A stretch of 64,000 nt of DNA from Rapana venosa (Eukaryota; Mollusca; Gastropoda; Neogastropoda; Muricidae): assembly GCA_028751875.1 (NCBI GenBank), contig CM054141.1, positions 72,214,654 through 72,278,653 of the forward strand, in the 5' to 3' direction. Each line of letters starts with the position of its first letter. The first letter of the stretch is position 1. The translations under genes were made by a program, and so were the position numbers. This document shows, piece by piece, positions 22,836-33,858 of this stretch. The notes under the pieces are model-generated. The model worked only from the letters and a program-made list of their open reading frames with translations. It had not been told where the DNA came from and searched no databases.

Positions 22836-22914
22836 GTAAGCCCTTTTTTTCAAAGGGATGTTTTGGCCTCTCTCTTTCTCCCTCCCTCTCTTTCTCTCTG
22901 ACTGTCTCTCTCTT

Positions 22915-22918
<4 letters not shown>

Positions 22919-22982
<64 letters not shown>

Positions 22983-23012
22983 GTCTCTCTCTCTGTCTCT
23001 CTTTCTATCTCT
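22919..23012. repeat. (TC)n tract
   Basis: TC repeats with ctgtctc interruptions, 80 bp after the exon 4 donor. Confidence 0.9.
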
Positions 23013-23191
23013 GTCTCTCTCTCATTGCATTTTTAAGATAGGTTTATTTGTGTGAGGAGACCCAGGAGATGGAAAATAATGAAAGGTATAGCTGTTTCTT
23101 TATGTCAAAAAACACAATTATTTCAAAATGGAGAAGAAGCTAAATGTTAATTTAACATATACACGCATTTCAGAAGAATAATGTGGTTTCA

Positions 23192-23710
23192 GAACACTCT
23201 GTTGCTAAACTACACACTACCTGTGTTTCAGATCACTGTGTTGCTGAACTACACACTGCCTGTGTTTCAGATCACTGTGTTGCTGAACTACACACTGCCT
23301 GTGTTTCAGATCACTGTGTTCCTGAACTACACACTATCTGTGTTTCAGATCACTGTGTTGCTGAACTACACACTCCCTGTGTTTCAGATCACTGTGTTGC
23401 TGAACTACACACTGTGTTTCAGATCACTGTGTTGCTGAACTACACACTATCTGTGTTTCAGATCACTGTGTTGCTGAACTACACACTCCCTGTGTTTCAG
23501 ATCACTGTGTTGCTGAACTACACACTATCTGTGTTTCAGATCACTGTGTTGCTGAACTACACACTCCCTGTGTTTCAGATCACTGTGTTGCTGAACTACA
23601 CACTGCCTGTGTTTCAGATCACTGTGTTCCTGAACTACACACTATCTGCGTTTCAGATCACTGTGTTGCTGAACTATACACTGCCTGTGTTTCAGATCAC
23701 TGTGTTGCTG
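23192..23710 (+). repeat. 39-bp exon-5-derived array, first part
   Basis: About 13 units; the complete unit is 39 bp and reads ITVLLNYTLPVFQ. Each begins right after 'ctgtgtttcag' and continues ATCACTGTGTTGCTGAACTA, a version of the start of exon 5 (ATCATGGTG ... TTGATAAACTACACACTCCC) lacking about 10 bp. One unit is six bases shorter. The array is cut at 23710 by an insertion. Confidence 0.95.
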
Positions 23711-24336
23711 CTTCTTCTTCGTCGAACGCTCAGATAGCAACTATTGTTGTCTGTTATATGAGCGAAAATGCGTCACGCTGCCGTTAGTATGTTCTTTCGA
23801 GCTAGAAGGCCCATAGAACCGGAACTTATCCCGGTTTTTCTGTAGTGTTAAGCGAACTGATGGTTTTTCACCACCCCTGTGACAGGACGCTAGTCTGTCG
23901 CCAGATACTTCCCCAGCAGAGCTGGTACCCACTTGTACACCTGGGTGGAGTGAGGAAAATAGGAGTAAAGTGTCTTTCCCAAGGACACAACACCGAGCCG
24001 AGCGGGGATCAAACCCGCGACCTCTGGATCACGAGTTGACCGCCTAAACCACTCGACCACGGTGCCTCCGCACGCTGCCGTTAAACGCCTGACAAGTCAG
24101 GCCCAGCGTATCCGACTTCAGCACAAGAGAGAATAGTTACCTTTTAAGTTCTTTCTGGAAAAAAGGCAGGAGAATGGACCAAGAAGGCAGAAAATAGACA
24201 AGAAGGAGGTGACAGGAAGAAAAGGAACAAGGCAGAAACAAAGAGGGTGATAGAAAAGAGGAAATTTCTAGCACAGAATTTCCAGATTGTGGGGATGCTA
24301 TTTATACTGATAGGACCCCGGCATCCCCTCGGGGGA
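23711..24336 (-). mobile_element. Repeat family C copy, itself containing a SINE
   Basis: Flanked by actgtgttgctg on both sides (23699-23710 and 24337-24348), a 12-bp target duplication inside the 39-bp array. On the minus strand it starts near 'gaggggatgccggggtccta', has a 'cagtataaatagcat' stretch and ends 'gttgctatctgagcgttcga' plus (GAA)n. It is about 330 bp without the nested SINE. Its 3' tail matches that of the RNase H LINE (17880-17905). A second copy lies at 48366-48700. Confidence 0.85.
23787..24070 (-). mobile_element. SINE family F (tRNA-derived), nested
   Basis: The minus strand begins 'ggaggcaccgtggtcgagtg' and includes gtttaggcggtcaac, then 'ggtcgcgggtttgatccccg' (box B), like a tRNA of the long-variable-arm kind, followed by 'gtgtccttgggaaagacact'. 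The 13-bp duplication cacgctgccgtta flanks it (23774-23786 and 24071-24083). Similar 'cttgggaaagacact' bodies occur in widely spread animal SINEs (general knowledge, not checked). Confidence 0.8.
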
Positions 24337-24645
24337 ACTGTGTTGCTGAACTACACACTGCCTGTGTTTCATATCACTGTGTTGCTGAACTACACACTGC
24401 CTGTGTTTCAGATCACTGTGTTGCTGAACTACACACTCCCTGTGTTTCAGATCACTGTGTTGCTGAACTACACACTGCCTGTGTTTCAGATCACTGTGTT
24501 GCTGAACTACACACTGCCTGTGTTTCAGATCACTGTGTTGCTGAACTACACACTGCCTGTGTTTCAGATCACTGTGTTGCTGAACTACACACTATCTGTG
24601 TTTCAGATCACTGTGTTGCTGAACTACACACTGCCTGTGTTTCAG
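24337..24645 (+). repeat. 39-bp exon-5-derived array, second part
   Basis: Eight units of the same 39-bp repeat, continuous with exon 5. The last tgtgtttcag is the exon 5 acceptor. The array and exon 5 form one uninterrupted reading frame. Confidence 0.95.
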
Positions 24646-24777
24646 ATCATGGTGGACGGGTCTCTGTTGATAAACTACACACTCCCGGATGCTTTTGCCG
24701 AGGCCATAGAGCTGGGCGTGTATACTGTCAGCCAAAGCCCTCTGCACTTCGTGGACCTGGCAGCTGGCTGTTGGTGA
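24646..24777 (+). CDS. Gene A exon 5: end of galectin-like domain and stop
   Basis: Terminal coding exon, phase 0, 43 codons and a TGA. IMVDGSLLINYTLPDAFAE followed by AIELGVYTV matches the late galectin strands, where a Val-Asp-Gly turn precedes x-x-Y/F-x-x-R-x-P and an Ile-x-x-(L/V)-G-x-(V/Y) strand (family knowledge). Together exons 3-5 give one divergent galectin-like fold. The classic sugar-binding H-N-P-R and W-G-x-E residues are not evident, so glycan binding is uncertain. No obvious AATAAA follows closely. Confidence 0.65.
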   Translation: MMVDGSLLINYTLPDAFAEAIELGVYTVSQSPLHFVDLAAGCW

Positions 24778-25320
24778 AGACACTGTCATGTCACTGACAC
24801 GTGCAACACGCCGCCTGTGCAGGCAGAGCAGTACAGAGCTAAGCAGGCAAGACTGGCTCCATAATGTGCTGCAAGCGGCAACACTCCTATGCTTTGCTAA
24901 AGATGGTCATCCTTCACCTTTGTACTAAAGACGTTTTACTTTCAACATCACTCTGTTTTTAATTTTTTGAAAAAAAATTTTGAATCAGAAAGCAGTGCTA
25001 TTTTAATTTTACCTTTGAAAAAAAAAGTCATGAAAATCTGCATAGATGTAAAATGCAGGTCAACCTTTGTAATGGCAGGGTCCAATGCTGGAGGGAAAGG
25101 ACTGATGGGTACCTAACCACAATGTGTGTGTGCAGTGTCAAGTTAGGCAGGCAGGGCGTCCAGTCCAGTTCTCTTCTCATCAGCGAAGTAACTGCACATA
25201 ATTACGCTATTTGAAACAGGAGAGCACAGAATTTACAGGGGTAATCAGTGGCAGTTCTCTTACCCATGTTATTGCAGATAACGTGGCTTTTATGACTATA
25301 ACTGTGAATGGACCACTTAA
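24778..25320. other. No gene recognised (probable gene A 3' region)
   Basis: Sequence after the gene A stop. No repeats stand out and there is no convincing polyadenylation signal. Confidence 0.4.
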
Positions 25321-25321
25321 G

Positions 25322-25450
25322 TATATTGTATTGTATTGTATTGTATGTATTGTATACCACTAAGTCACGGCAGAATTCTCTGCATGAAAATCGGGCTGCT
25401 CTCCCATAGGAGAGGGCGCAGCCACAAGAGCAGCGCCACCCATTATTTTT
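25322..25450 (-). mobile_element. SINE family G fragment with (ATACA)n tail
   Basis: Contains 'aagtcacggcagaattctct' and gcgccaccc, as in the core of the 36438-36939 and 50871-51362 copies. On the minus strand it ends in a (ATACA)n run (25322-25360) instead of the (ATT)n tail. Confidence 0.65.
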
Positions 25451-25599
25451 TTCTTTTCCTGTCTGAAGTAGGAAACTGACTCACAAGTAAAGTCTACTCC
25501 ACACTATGATGTAGATTTTTATCATACTTTTCGATGATGTTGTACTAGGATGTATGTAGGTTTTTTCTTTTAAAGCTGTACTTTGTATATGATTTTTTA

Positions 25600-25680
25600 A
25601 AAGCCCTCTACCTTCATGGTGGGTACAAACAGTGGCATACTCAAATCTCACCATAAGTGAACCTGGGAGCTGTGGTGGAG
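25600..25680 (+). mobile_element. Family I/H tail fragment
   Basis: Reads 'ctaccttcatggtgggtaca', then 'tcaaatctcaccataagtga', a diverged copy of the shared tail. Confidence 0.45.
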
Positions 25681-26012
25681 GAACAAGACAAACAGTTCAT
25701 GACATCTTCAAAAAGCTGTGCTGGTCAGTGGCTGGCAGCAAGCACGCATCCACAGTGTTAGTGCAACATCCCGCCCAGACACGTCATTCATCACGGTGAC
25801 CCACAACATGTCAGACTCCATTTTTACACACTGTTCCACCACAGGGAATGGGGACTCCAGAAGTTGCAGCTATTTCAGAGATGGGGAACACAGACGAAAT
25901 GACTGCTCCAACCTGAAAACTGGCGGCAAGCCCTCTGGGGAGCACAGTTGGGGGGGGGGGGGTGCGGGAGGGGGGAGAGGGGATGACCAGCAAGACCTTT
26001 AGGTAGTATCTT

Positions 26013-27771
26013 TGTCACGCTCCATAAGGGATTGTGGCTAAACCTCCACCCATGCCCTCTCTATCTTCCCGACAACACCAAACAGAAAACCGAAGAAAAG
26101 TTCCAGACTTTACTTTTCAAAATCCAAAAACAATCACATCAAATACTTACAGACACACACATTCAATCACTCTAAACTTTATCCATAATACCCTCCCCTC
26201 TGTACAGTCCAGAAACCAGCCTGATGAATATTCTTCTCCCACTTCCCTCAGTCAATCTGTTCCCCACATACGAACACCGAGGGATAGTTCAGGGTAGGCC
26301 GAAGACCTCAAGGAGGGTCACAGGTGGACAGGGCAGCAGGGAGAAGGGAAACGGGTCAAATGGGGAAAAGGTGGTTCCAGGGAACAAAAGGACAGAGGGT
26401 CAAGGACAAACCGTCGGTGACTCTTCAGGGCACACCGGGCTGCACCATCTCCAGGCACGATTCCACCGCTGGAGACACCCACAGGAACCTGGAACAGGCA
26501 ATACTTGCCGTTCCTCAGCATAGACCCATGGCTAGCACTAAGGCAACTAGGGTTATTTCCCTTGTGTCCACCGACAATTGACAATTTGTCTATTCAGCCA
26601 AAACTTCACCGTATCTCCAAGGAATCATTTACATTACCAATCTAATGACGTCTGATGTATAATTTATAACTATTTATGTTCAAATACATTTAAGTTAAAA
26701 TACTTTTAAAAAACTTTTCCACAAAAGCGAATTATCTTACAGAAAACCAATAACAACCACATACAGCCGCTTATTACGCAAACTTGCACTAAATCCCAAT
26801 CACTCAGGGCTCATCCATATTGATTATTAACCTTAAGAAATACTGAGTGTTCTAAACACTAGTGAGAACTCTCTCTAGACAAAGCATTAGCATTAAAAAC
26901 ATATATTAAAGAACGTATCCTATTGTTCACTGAAGGAGAAACCTAAGCCTGCCCAATATTCCATAAACCTAAAGGCAGAAGAAATCTCCCTCGAAAACAT
27001 TCTACATTAATTTATTCCAGAACCAACTATCCAAGCACTGCACTAACACGAGACACTCAATGACAACAACCACAACGGCATAATGAACCATCACAGAACT
27101 CAATCATATCTACAGAACATCCCTCACCCGTCACTGAGAAAGAACAAGGTGCACTCCTGCACCCAGGAAAGACGTTGACAAAACGGACAGCACAACGAAG
27201 AAGAACGTAGACTGGTCCTCGGGAGCCAGAACCACTCCAAGATGAATGCTCCCCTCTGCTCTCCAAGCAGAGACACCACACCACAGGAAGTACGGTGCAC
27301 TCCTGCACCTCGAGGAAGACGTTGACAGGACGGACTCGACGTAACAACGAAGAACGAAGACCGGGTTCACAGGAGCCTGAACTACTCCAAGGGCTGCTCC
27401 CCCCTGCTCTCCAAATAGAGAGACAACATCACGCGGCGCCCAACAGCCCAGCTGGAACGGCGTCCAGCGAACTTCAGCCAAAGACTGAATCTCCTCTTCC
27501 TCCCCTCAAGTCAAGACCTCCTCCTATTTAAAGCTGCTGCTACTCAGCTGATGAAACAAACCCTAACTCACGACCAAGAACTTCACGAGAAGCTAACCTG
27601 CATGCAAAATTGCAGAGAAAAGGGGATGTGCATGCCACTAAGCTGGAGTTCATATACGTAAAAAAAAAAGCGAATATGAACACAGAAAGACACCAGCATC
27701 CAGAAATACAGAGAAAGAAATAGCACTGATTAATGCACGGAATTATGCGCAGAATTATGCGAACCGTGACA
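26013..27771. mobile_element. Candidate solo LTR
   Basis: Begins TGTCACG (26013-26019) and ends CGTGACA (27765-27771): TG...CA termini with a 7-bp inverted repeat, flanked by atctt (left) and atcgt (right), a near 5-bp target duplication. No gag/pol frame lies inside. A 1.76-kb solo LTR is long but possible; a short-TIR DNA element is the alternative. Confidence 0.35.
27151..27440. repeat. Tandem duplication, 146-bp unit
   Basis: 'gcactcctgcacc' starts at 27151 and again at 27297. The units share 'aggaagacgttgaca' and 'ctccaagg/atg ... ctgctctccaa' phrases and differ by scattered substitutions. Confidence 0.75.
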
Positions 27772-28045
27772 ATCGTACTGTTGGTAAATTAATCCTGTGG
27801 ACTCCAGTCTGTGGATTGTCACAATATGCTACACAATGCGTTGCTCAGACTGTCCAGTGTCATAGCTTTTTGTGTAAAAAGTCATCATGAAATATATGTC
27901 TATACTGTTTTGTGGTTTCAGTCATTCATTAGTTTGTTGAATAAAGATAATAAAGCCACTGTTCTTCAAAAACATATAGCTCTTCATCTCTTGAAATCAT
28001 GCTGTGATTCCAGTTACTACTACATTCCTTTGAAATAAACGTCTA
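27772..28045. other. No gene recognised
   Basis: AT-rich. Contains 'ttgaataaagataataaag' near 27937, possibly a polyadenylation region of an unidentified element. Confidence 0.3.
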
Positions 28046-28412
28046 GGTGTGACCAGCAGTCATGATGTAGCGGTTAGTGCCTTGGGTTAGGGGCTGGAAA
28101 GTAGTAGGTTCGAACCCCAACATAAGCATGTTTCAGACTCCGGCTGGCTCCTACCCAGGGTGAGTTTGCTGTGAGCGTACTGGGAAGACAGACCACGCAG
28201 TCCAGCTTCATCCACTGTACCAATGCGATTTTCAGAGTGTTGCTCAAATCGATTGACCAACACTGCTGGTGTCTGTATCTCCCGGGGCCCTGCGGACGCC
28301 GAGATATATGATGATAGAAAGCATAGAGTACAGCCCTGCCAAGTTGTCTCAAAGCACATCCACTTCAGTAGTAGCGTCATGACATCATCCTCATCGCTCA
28401 TCATGCAATAAA
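28046..28412 (+). mobile_element. SINE family E (tRNA-derived)
   Basis: Head 'catgatgtagcggttagtgc' (box A) and 'taggttcgaaccccaac' (box B) at tRNA spacing, a body of about 270 bp, and an A8 run at 28410-28418. Only one copy is seen in the window. Confidence 0.65.
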
Positions 28413-28940
28413 AAAAAATGTCTCAGATTGGGTGGCTCCAGTGGCCCTGGTCCCTCAGTTTGGTTTCCCCTACACCTCTGCCCTTGTGGCGAGTTCGTGT
28501 CAGTCTTCAGGGTCGGGGGTTCATGGGTCAGGGTCATTGGAGAAACGTTGTGGTGGTGGTCATTCTGAGAGGGAGGGGTCACTCAGTCTGGCTGGTAACT
28601 GAGCTAATACTGTCATCAATAGGGGGCTTGGTAGGTGGTGTCCTGTGTATGTTAGCTCAGGACAGGTACACTACACTGAACAAAGCTGGCTACATGACAG
28701 GCCCAGTATTGTTGTTGCTGCTGCTGCAGCTGAATGCTGTTGTTGTCTGTATGTGTGCAGCTGGGCAGACAGCAATACACAAATGGTTCCAAGATCATGT
28801 TACAAGAAAACTGTATTGGTGACGAATTATCTAAACGCTTCGCTAATGACTGACGCTTCGTGTTGTCTTTTTTGTTGCTTTTGTTGTCGTTGTCTTTTTG
28901 GAAAAGATCTCTGATTCATTTACTAGCCTGTGCTTGGTCA

Positions 28941-29060
28941 AGATGATGATGATGATGATGATATGATGATGATGAATGATGATGATGATGAATGATATAA
29001 TTGTTTATTCAGTTTTTGCAGGCCAGCTGGCCCATGTAAACAGGAGAATAAGCATATATG
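28941..29060 (-). mobile_element. Retroelement 3' end with (ATC)n tail
   Basis: On the minus strand 'ggccagctggcctgcaaaaa' leads to ctgaataaacaattatatc and then (ATC)n (28941-28996). Confidence 0.45.
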
Positions 29061-29195
29061 ATATGTGGAGAGCAAATAACAGATAACAGACTGACTTTTA
29101 GCACACCCAGAAAACTCATTTCTCTGTAATGTTGCCACATAACAGCCATCACTTACACCCTAGGGAAAAACGATAGTAATACAGGTGTGTGAATT

Positions 29196-29197
<2 letters not shown>

Positions 29198-29237
<40 letters not shown>

Positions 29238-29278
29238 TGTGTGTGTGTGTGTGAATGTGTGTGTGTGTGTGTGTGTGT
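29198..29278. repeat. (GT)n microsatellite
   Basis: GT tract with gaat interruptions. Confidence 0.95.
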
Positions 29279-29649
29279 ACCATCTGTCACATTTCAGTAT
29301 CTAGGCCAACTATTTCAAGCCCACGAAACTAGTCCCAGCTTTTGCGGGTCAATGGACACTGTTCTGTTTTTGCTGCTCGAAATGTCATGCATCACGCGAC
29401 TTGGCCCCCTCCCCTCTGCCCCCTGGCTTCATTACAACCTGCTTCTTCATGTCTTTGATCATTCTGAAGGACATTTTGACACGCATTTTAATTTGGTTGA
29501 AATTTTCAGTGAAAGGGTCGTGTGTGTGTGTGTTGTGTGTGTGTGTGTGCACATACAACAAAGCAGAACAAGATAACGGCTTCTCACTAAGAGAGTTTTG
29601 GCCTTAGGCAACAAGTAGACTTGAATTAGTTCCAACGAAACAGGGAGGA

Positions 29650-30010
29650 AGGTGGCAGAATAGTTTAGATGTCCACCTGCTTGACAAGTTAACTGTGAGG
29701 ATCTGGGTTTGATTCTCAGCCTTGCCCTTGCTTCCCAGTTTGACGGTAAAATCGAACAGAATGTCAAGTCTTTCGGGGGAGACACTAAACCAGTCGAAAC
29801 TGTGTGCTTACGACTTGTGCACGTGAAAAGAACCCAGGACAGTTGGACATGGAAAAAGCAGGAGCTACCGCCCGACTGTCCAGCACAATTGGTAAGGTTA
29901 ATTCCCAACAGAATCCCCGAAGTCGGAACGTGGCTACCTAAATGGTGAGGGCAAAAACGGTTGCATACGCAAAAATCTCACCATTGGTGAGCCTCGGATC
30001 TCTGACCAAA
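29650..30010 (+). mobile_element. SINE family H (tRNA-derived)
   Basis: Head 'ggtggcagaatagtttagat' (box A) and 'gggtttgattctcagcc' (box B). The body has 'cgtgaaaagaacccaggaca' and the tail 'aagtcggaacgtggctacct', ggttgcatacgcaaaaatctcacc in shortened form. The tail equals that of family I although the heads differ. Another head lies at 51650-51760 (minus). Confidence 0.75.
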
Positions 30011-30183
30011 GAAAGAAACAAGGTGTCAACAATAACGCGACTATCAACAAATCCCTGACAATAACGGGGACTCCAAATGGGCTGTGGTAATTATTCACAG
30101 GGCTCTGGTCAACTTTCCTGCTTTTATGGAACATGAAGACTGTTTCGCTAAGAGCTTGCAAAGAAGGAAAATAAATCCTACGT

Positions 30184-30240
30184 GACATTTTAAACTCTGA
30201 TAAGGTTTCATTTTCATACAGGCCTTAGCACTTTGCTTAC
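30184..30240 (-). mobile_element. Possible L1/Tx1-like 3' end fragment
   Basis: 'ttttaaactctgataaggtt' and a following aggcc resemble the start of the L1-like element at 14308 (tttaaactctgaaatggttt ... ggcc). Confidence 0.35.
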
Positions 30241-30322
30241 ATCAATAACTTCTGGTGAACTGGGTGGAACTTGCTTTGTTTCAATTTGCTACTCCTGAGT
30301 GGTTGATGAGGTTAGGTTTTTT

Positions 30323-30342
30323 TTTTAACTACTCATGATGAA

Positions 30343-30375
<33 letters not shown>
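30323..30375. repeat. (GAT)n microsatellite
   Basis: Imperfect gatgatgat run. Confidence 0.9.
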
Positions 30376-30489
30376 AACTACCAGGAATTCTTTGGACTAG
30401 TATTTTATGATCTTTAGCAGTGACTATCAGCTTGAATTTGAGGCCTTGTAGGCTTTTCCATACCATCATGCATTTCAAAATGTGGCAAA

Positions 30490-30490
30490 A

Positions 30491-30529
<39 letters not shown>

Positions 30530-30655
30530 GCTTACGTGTATACATATGTATGTGTGCAGTGTGTGTGTGTGTGCGTGCGTATGTGTGTGCGTGAGTGCAT
30601 GCTTGTGTGTGCATGTGTTCGTGCGTGCTTGCGTGCACGCGCATGTTCACGCGTG
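30490..30655. repeat. GT/GC alternating tract
   Basis: Mixed gtgtgt, gcgcgc and gtgcgt units; alternating purine-pyrimidine over about 165 bp. Confidence 0.85.
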
Positions 30656-30689
30656 ACTGTGTTAGTGCACATTATTTACATATGCATAC

Positions 30690-31260
30690 TGTAAACGATT
30701 CCAAAGTCCATTTTCACTCCCGTCACTTTCTTCCCCCAATAACTCCAGAGAACTCTGACAGACAGCTATGATACTGTAACTGCAGACCTATAATTATCAC
30801 AATTTTAGGTTAGGCAGCATTAGGTTAAGGGGGGCATGCACAGCGTGCAGCCTAAGGGATTTGCTGTAACAAGAGTTGGAGCAGCCTGAGAGAGCTCTTG
30901 CAGCCCGGGGAAGCAGTCAGGCGGAATAGATGAGTGTTGATGGAGCTAAAATACACACACAACAACACAACACACACGCGCGAGCGCGCGCATGTACACA
31001 CGCACGCACACACATGCACGCACGCACACACAACACACACACACACAGAGCGGCCACATCAGTCCGTCTGTTCAGTCTTCCCTCCCTGCTATTGTCTGGC
31101 TCCCTGTTGAGGCCACCTGAAGGGTCATGCAGGGTCTGTCGCAGGTCAAAGAAAAACAATTCTGGAGTTAGGCCTAAAAGGGAAAAAAGACACAGTTCAA
31201 AATATCAACATCCTGAACATATCTGACACTGACGTCATGGGGCGTTGTGATATTAGTGTA
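30690..31260. other. No gene recognised
   Basis: Non-coding, with a broken (AC)n/(GC)n stretch at 30950-31047. Confidence 0.4.
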
Positions 31261-31261
31261 A

Positions 31262-33430
31262 TTCATTCATTCACTTCATTTCATTCACTCATCCCTTGGT
31301 CGGGACGACCGTTGGGGTACCCGCACGGACGCTGCAAGTGGACCGCCAAATGGTTCTGTCCTGGGCTGTTTTCAGGAGGTTTGGTACAGTGAGGCCGGTC
31401 CACTCCTTGATGTTGGATATCCAGCTTTTGCGTGGTCGTCCCTGGCTCCTTGCTCCTTCCACCATTCCCTGCAGGACTGCTTTGCAGGCTGTTATGCCTT
31501 GTTGTGTGGCCAAACCACTTCATTTCCTCCGTTTGACTGTATCTAGCAATGTTTCTTGTTTGCCAGCCAGTGCCTCGATCTGCTGCCAGACGTAGTCATT
31601 GGTTTTGCGGTCTTTTGTAGGTGATGTTCAGGATCCGCCTGAGGCACTTCATCTCAAAGCTTGAATGCCACGTTCTAAATGGGCAGTAAGTGTCCATGCT
31701 TCACAGCTGTACAAGGCAATGGATGTGACGAGTCCTTGTAGAGTCTGACCTTAGTGTGGGTTCTGATGTTGTGGTTTCTCCACACTTTCGCCAGCTTAGT
31801 CTGGAGGAGAGTCCCACAGCAAGTCTGATTCTTCACCTCTTGTGTGCTCGTGCCTTCTTTGGTGATGACTGCCCAAGGTACTTGAAGGTTTCCACCCCCT
31901 CTAGTGTCTCGCCACTCATCTTGATGCTGGGGGGAGTGGTTCGGTGTGGTACTGTTCACTAGGATCTTGCTCTTTTCCGTGCTGATCTCCATACCGTGGG
32001 CATTGGCTATTTTTCCAGTCTGGTGGTGAGATCCTGGAGTTCTTTTTCACTGCGGCCCATGAGATCAATATCGTCCTGCGAATCGAAGATTCAGACTGGC
32101 CTTCCTCCTATTGTGATTGTGGTCTTGAAGTCAAGGAGGGCCTCCTGCATGATGTTCTCCAGGAACACGTTGAAAAGAACGGGGATAGCGGGCAGCCTTG
32201 TCAAACTCCAACTGAAGTCCGGAAGAACTCCTCAAATTTCTCCCCCCATGAGGACTGCATTTGTGGAGCTGTCATACAGCGCCTGGAGACTTGAATCAGG
32301 TCCTCGTCGAAGCTATAGTCTCTCATGACTTGCCACAGAGCTTCTTGCCCACTCGGTCGAAGGCCTTCTTGAAGTCATGAAGTTGTTGTAGAGCTGTAGC
32401 TGATGTTGGAGATGCTTCTCTATGAGCATTCTGATGTTTGAAGATCTGCTCAAACAGTGCTTCGACCTGGTCTGAATCCTGCCTGTTCTTCTGATAGGAT
32501 TTCTTCTGCTTGGTGGTTTTAGTCTTGTTCAAGGCAATGCGTAGCATAACTTTGCTTGGATGGCTTATCAGACTGATTGTTCTGTAATTTTGGCCTTCTT
32601 CAGGTCTCCCTCTTTGAAGTGGAACTATGATGGATTGGGTCCACTGTTCAAAAGGCCACTCTTTGCTGGTCCAGATGCGTTGGCAGATGATTTTAATGCC
32701 TTGATCATCTCTGGGCCTCCGTCTTTATGAGCTCAGCCGGGATGTTGTCAATCCCTGGTGACTTGCCTCCTTTCCAGGGGTCTTACTGCTTCTTCTACCT
32801 CTTCCTCCAGCACCTGTGTGCTTTCAGATCTGATGGTCTGGGATCTTGCTCGTGAAGTTTGTTCGGATCACCTTCAGCTTGTATTGTACCCGGTCCCTGC
32901 AATATTCTGTCCATCTCTTTATGATAGTGGCGCTCTCTGTAAGGACTGACCCCTCTTTGTCTTCCAAAAACGGAGGTCTTTGGCTGCTGGGACTTGGTTA
33001 GTACCTTGATGGTCTGGTACGCCTCTTTTCTGTCTCCTTTCGCCATTGCTTTTCTTAACCCTTTGGGGCATTGTTCTGACATCCAGTTCCCCATGGCCTC
33101 AGTCATCTTCTTCTTGATTGACCTGTTGACTGTTCTATACTCTTCGGCCGTTTCTGGGTTTTTGTTCTTCACTGGCTTTTGCTCCCTACGTTGGTCGCAC
33201 AGGTCCAGGATATCGTTGGTAACCCACGGTTGGTTCTTTTTCCTCTCTTTCCCAAGGATCTCCAGCGCTGTCTCCTGAATGGTCTTGCTGAAGGTCTCAG
33301 TGAGGTTGTTGATGTCATCTTGGAGGAAATTCAATGCTGCAAATCTGCCCCCTATCTCAGCTTTAAAGATTTCAGCGACTTCGGGGTCCTTCAGCTTCTC
33401 CATGTTGAATTGAAGTGTAATAACAATACT
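31262..33430 (-). mobile_element. RTE-like LINE, larger decayed copy
   Basis: Minus-strand pieces in several frames. 33400-32795 (MEKLKDPEVAEIFKAEIGGR, WVTNDILDLCDQRREQ, IKKKMTEAMGNWMSEQC) is the linker between endonuclease and RT. At 32760-32700 a degraded 'PGIDNIPAELI' appears, then near 32520-32330 FRPGRST-like and HDFKKAFDRV. 31992-31675 is the post-palm region (EISTEKSKILVNS) and 31523-31281 the C-terminal part (MKWFGHTTRH). It ends at an (AATG)-rich tail at about 31262. The endonuclease is missing and many frame changes are present. Confidence 0.8.
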
Positions 33431-33435
33431 AATGA

Positions 33436-33552
33436 TTAAAAACACTTCCACCTCTGCTGCTGCCACTGCTACTACTGCTGCTGCTGCCACTGCTACTACT
33501 GCTGCTGCTACCACTGCTACTACTGCTGCTGCTACTTCTGCTGCTGCTGGTC
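33436..33552. repeat. (CTG/CTA) trinucleotide repeat
   Basis: ctgctgctgccactgctact units repeated about three times. The Ala-Val frame on the minus strand is an artefact joined to the LINE remnant. Confidence 0.9.
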
Positions 33553-33574
33553 TTTCATTTTATTTCTTTTATTT

Positions 33575-33858
33575 TATTCTTTTATTTCGAAGATAATGGG
33601 ATAAGCACTCATTGCTTTTGTACATCCTGTCCCTGTGTGCATGCGGTTTTATACATTTTTTCATCGGCTCCCACCGGCAGACACTGGACTACTCTTCCGA
33701 AAAATAGAACCTCGGTTTATAGTCTCATCCGAAGAACTGATGGGGGAAGGGAGTGAAGTCGGCACTGATGTTAACTCCCCTTGAACAGAATTCTAACCCG
33801 GGTCAGGAGATCACGAGTGCAATGCGCAACGCTCTAACCACCAGGTTATCCCGTCCCC
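33575..33858 (-). mobile_element. SINE family D, near full-length copy
   Basis: On the minus strand: 'ggggacgggataacctggtg' with gttagagcgttgcgc (box A), acccgggttagaattc (diverged box B), 'gagactataaaccgaggttc', and a tail of aataaaagaataaaataaaag. Confidence 0.8.

Noticed and set aside
23192..24645. CRISPR-like regular repeats
   Set aside because: The units are directly adjacent with no spacers, sit in a eukaryotic intron and derive from the neighbouring exon.
32795..33514. A 239-codon host protein with an Ala/Val N-terminus
   Set aside because: The Ala/Val part is a CTG/CTA microsatellite, and the rest is the pre-RT region of a decayed RTE-like LINE.
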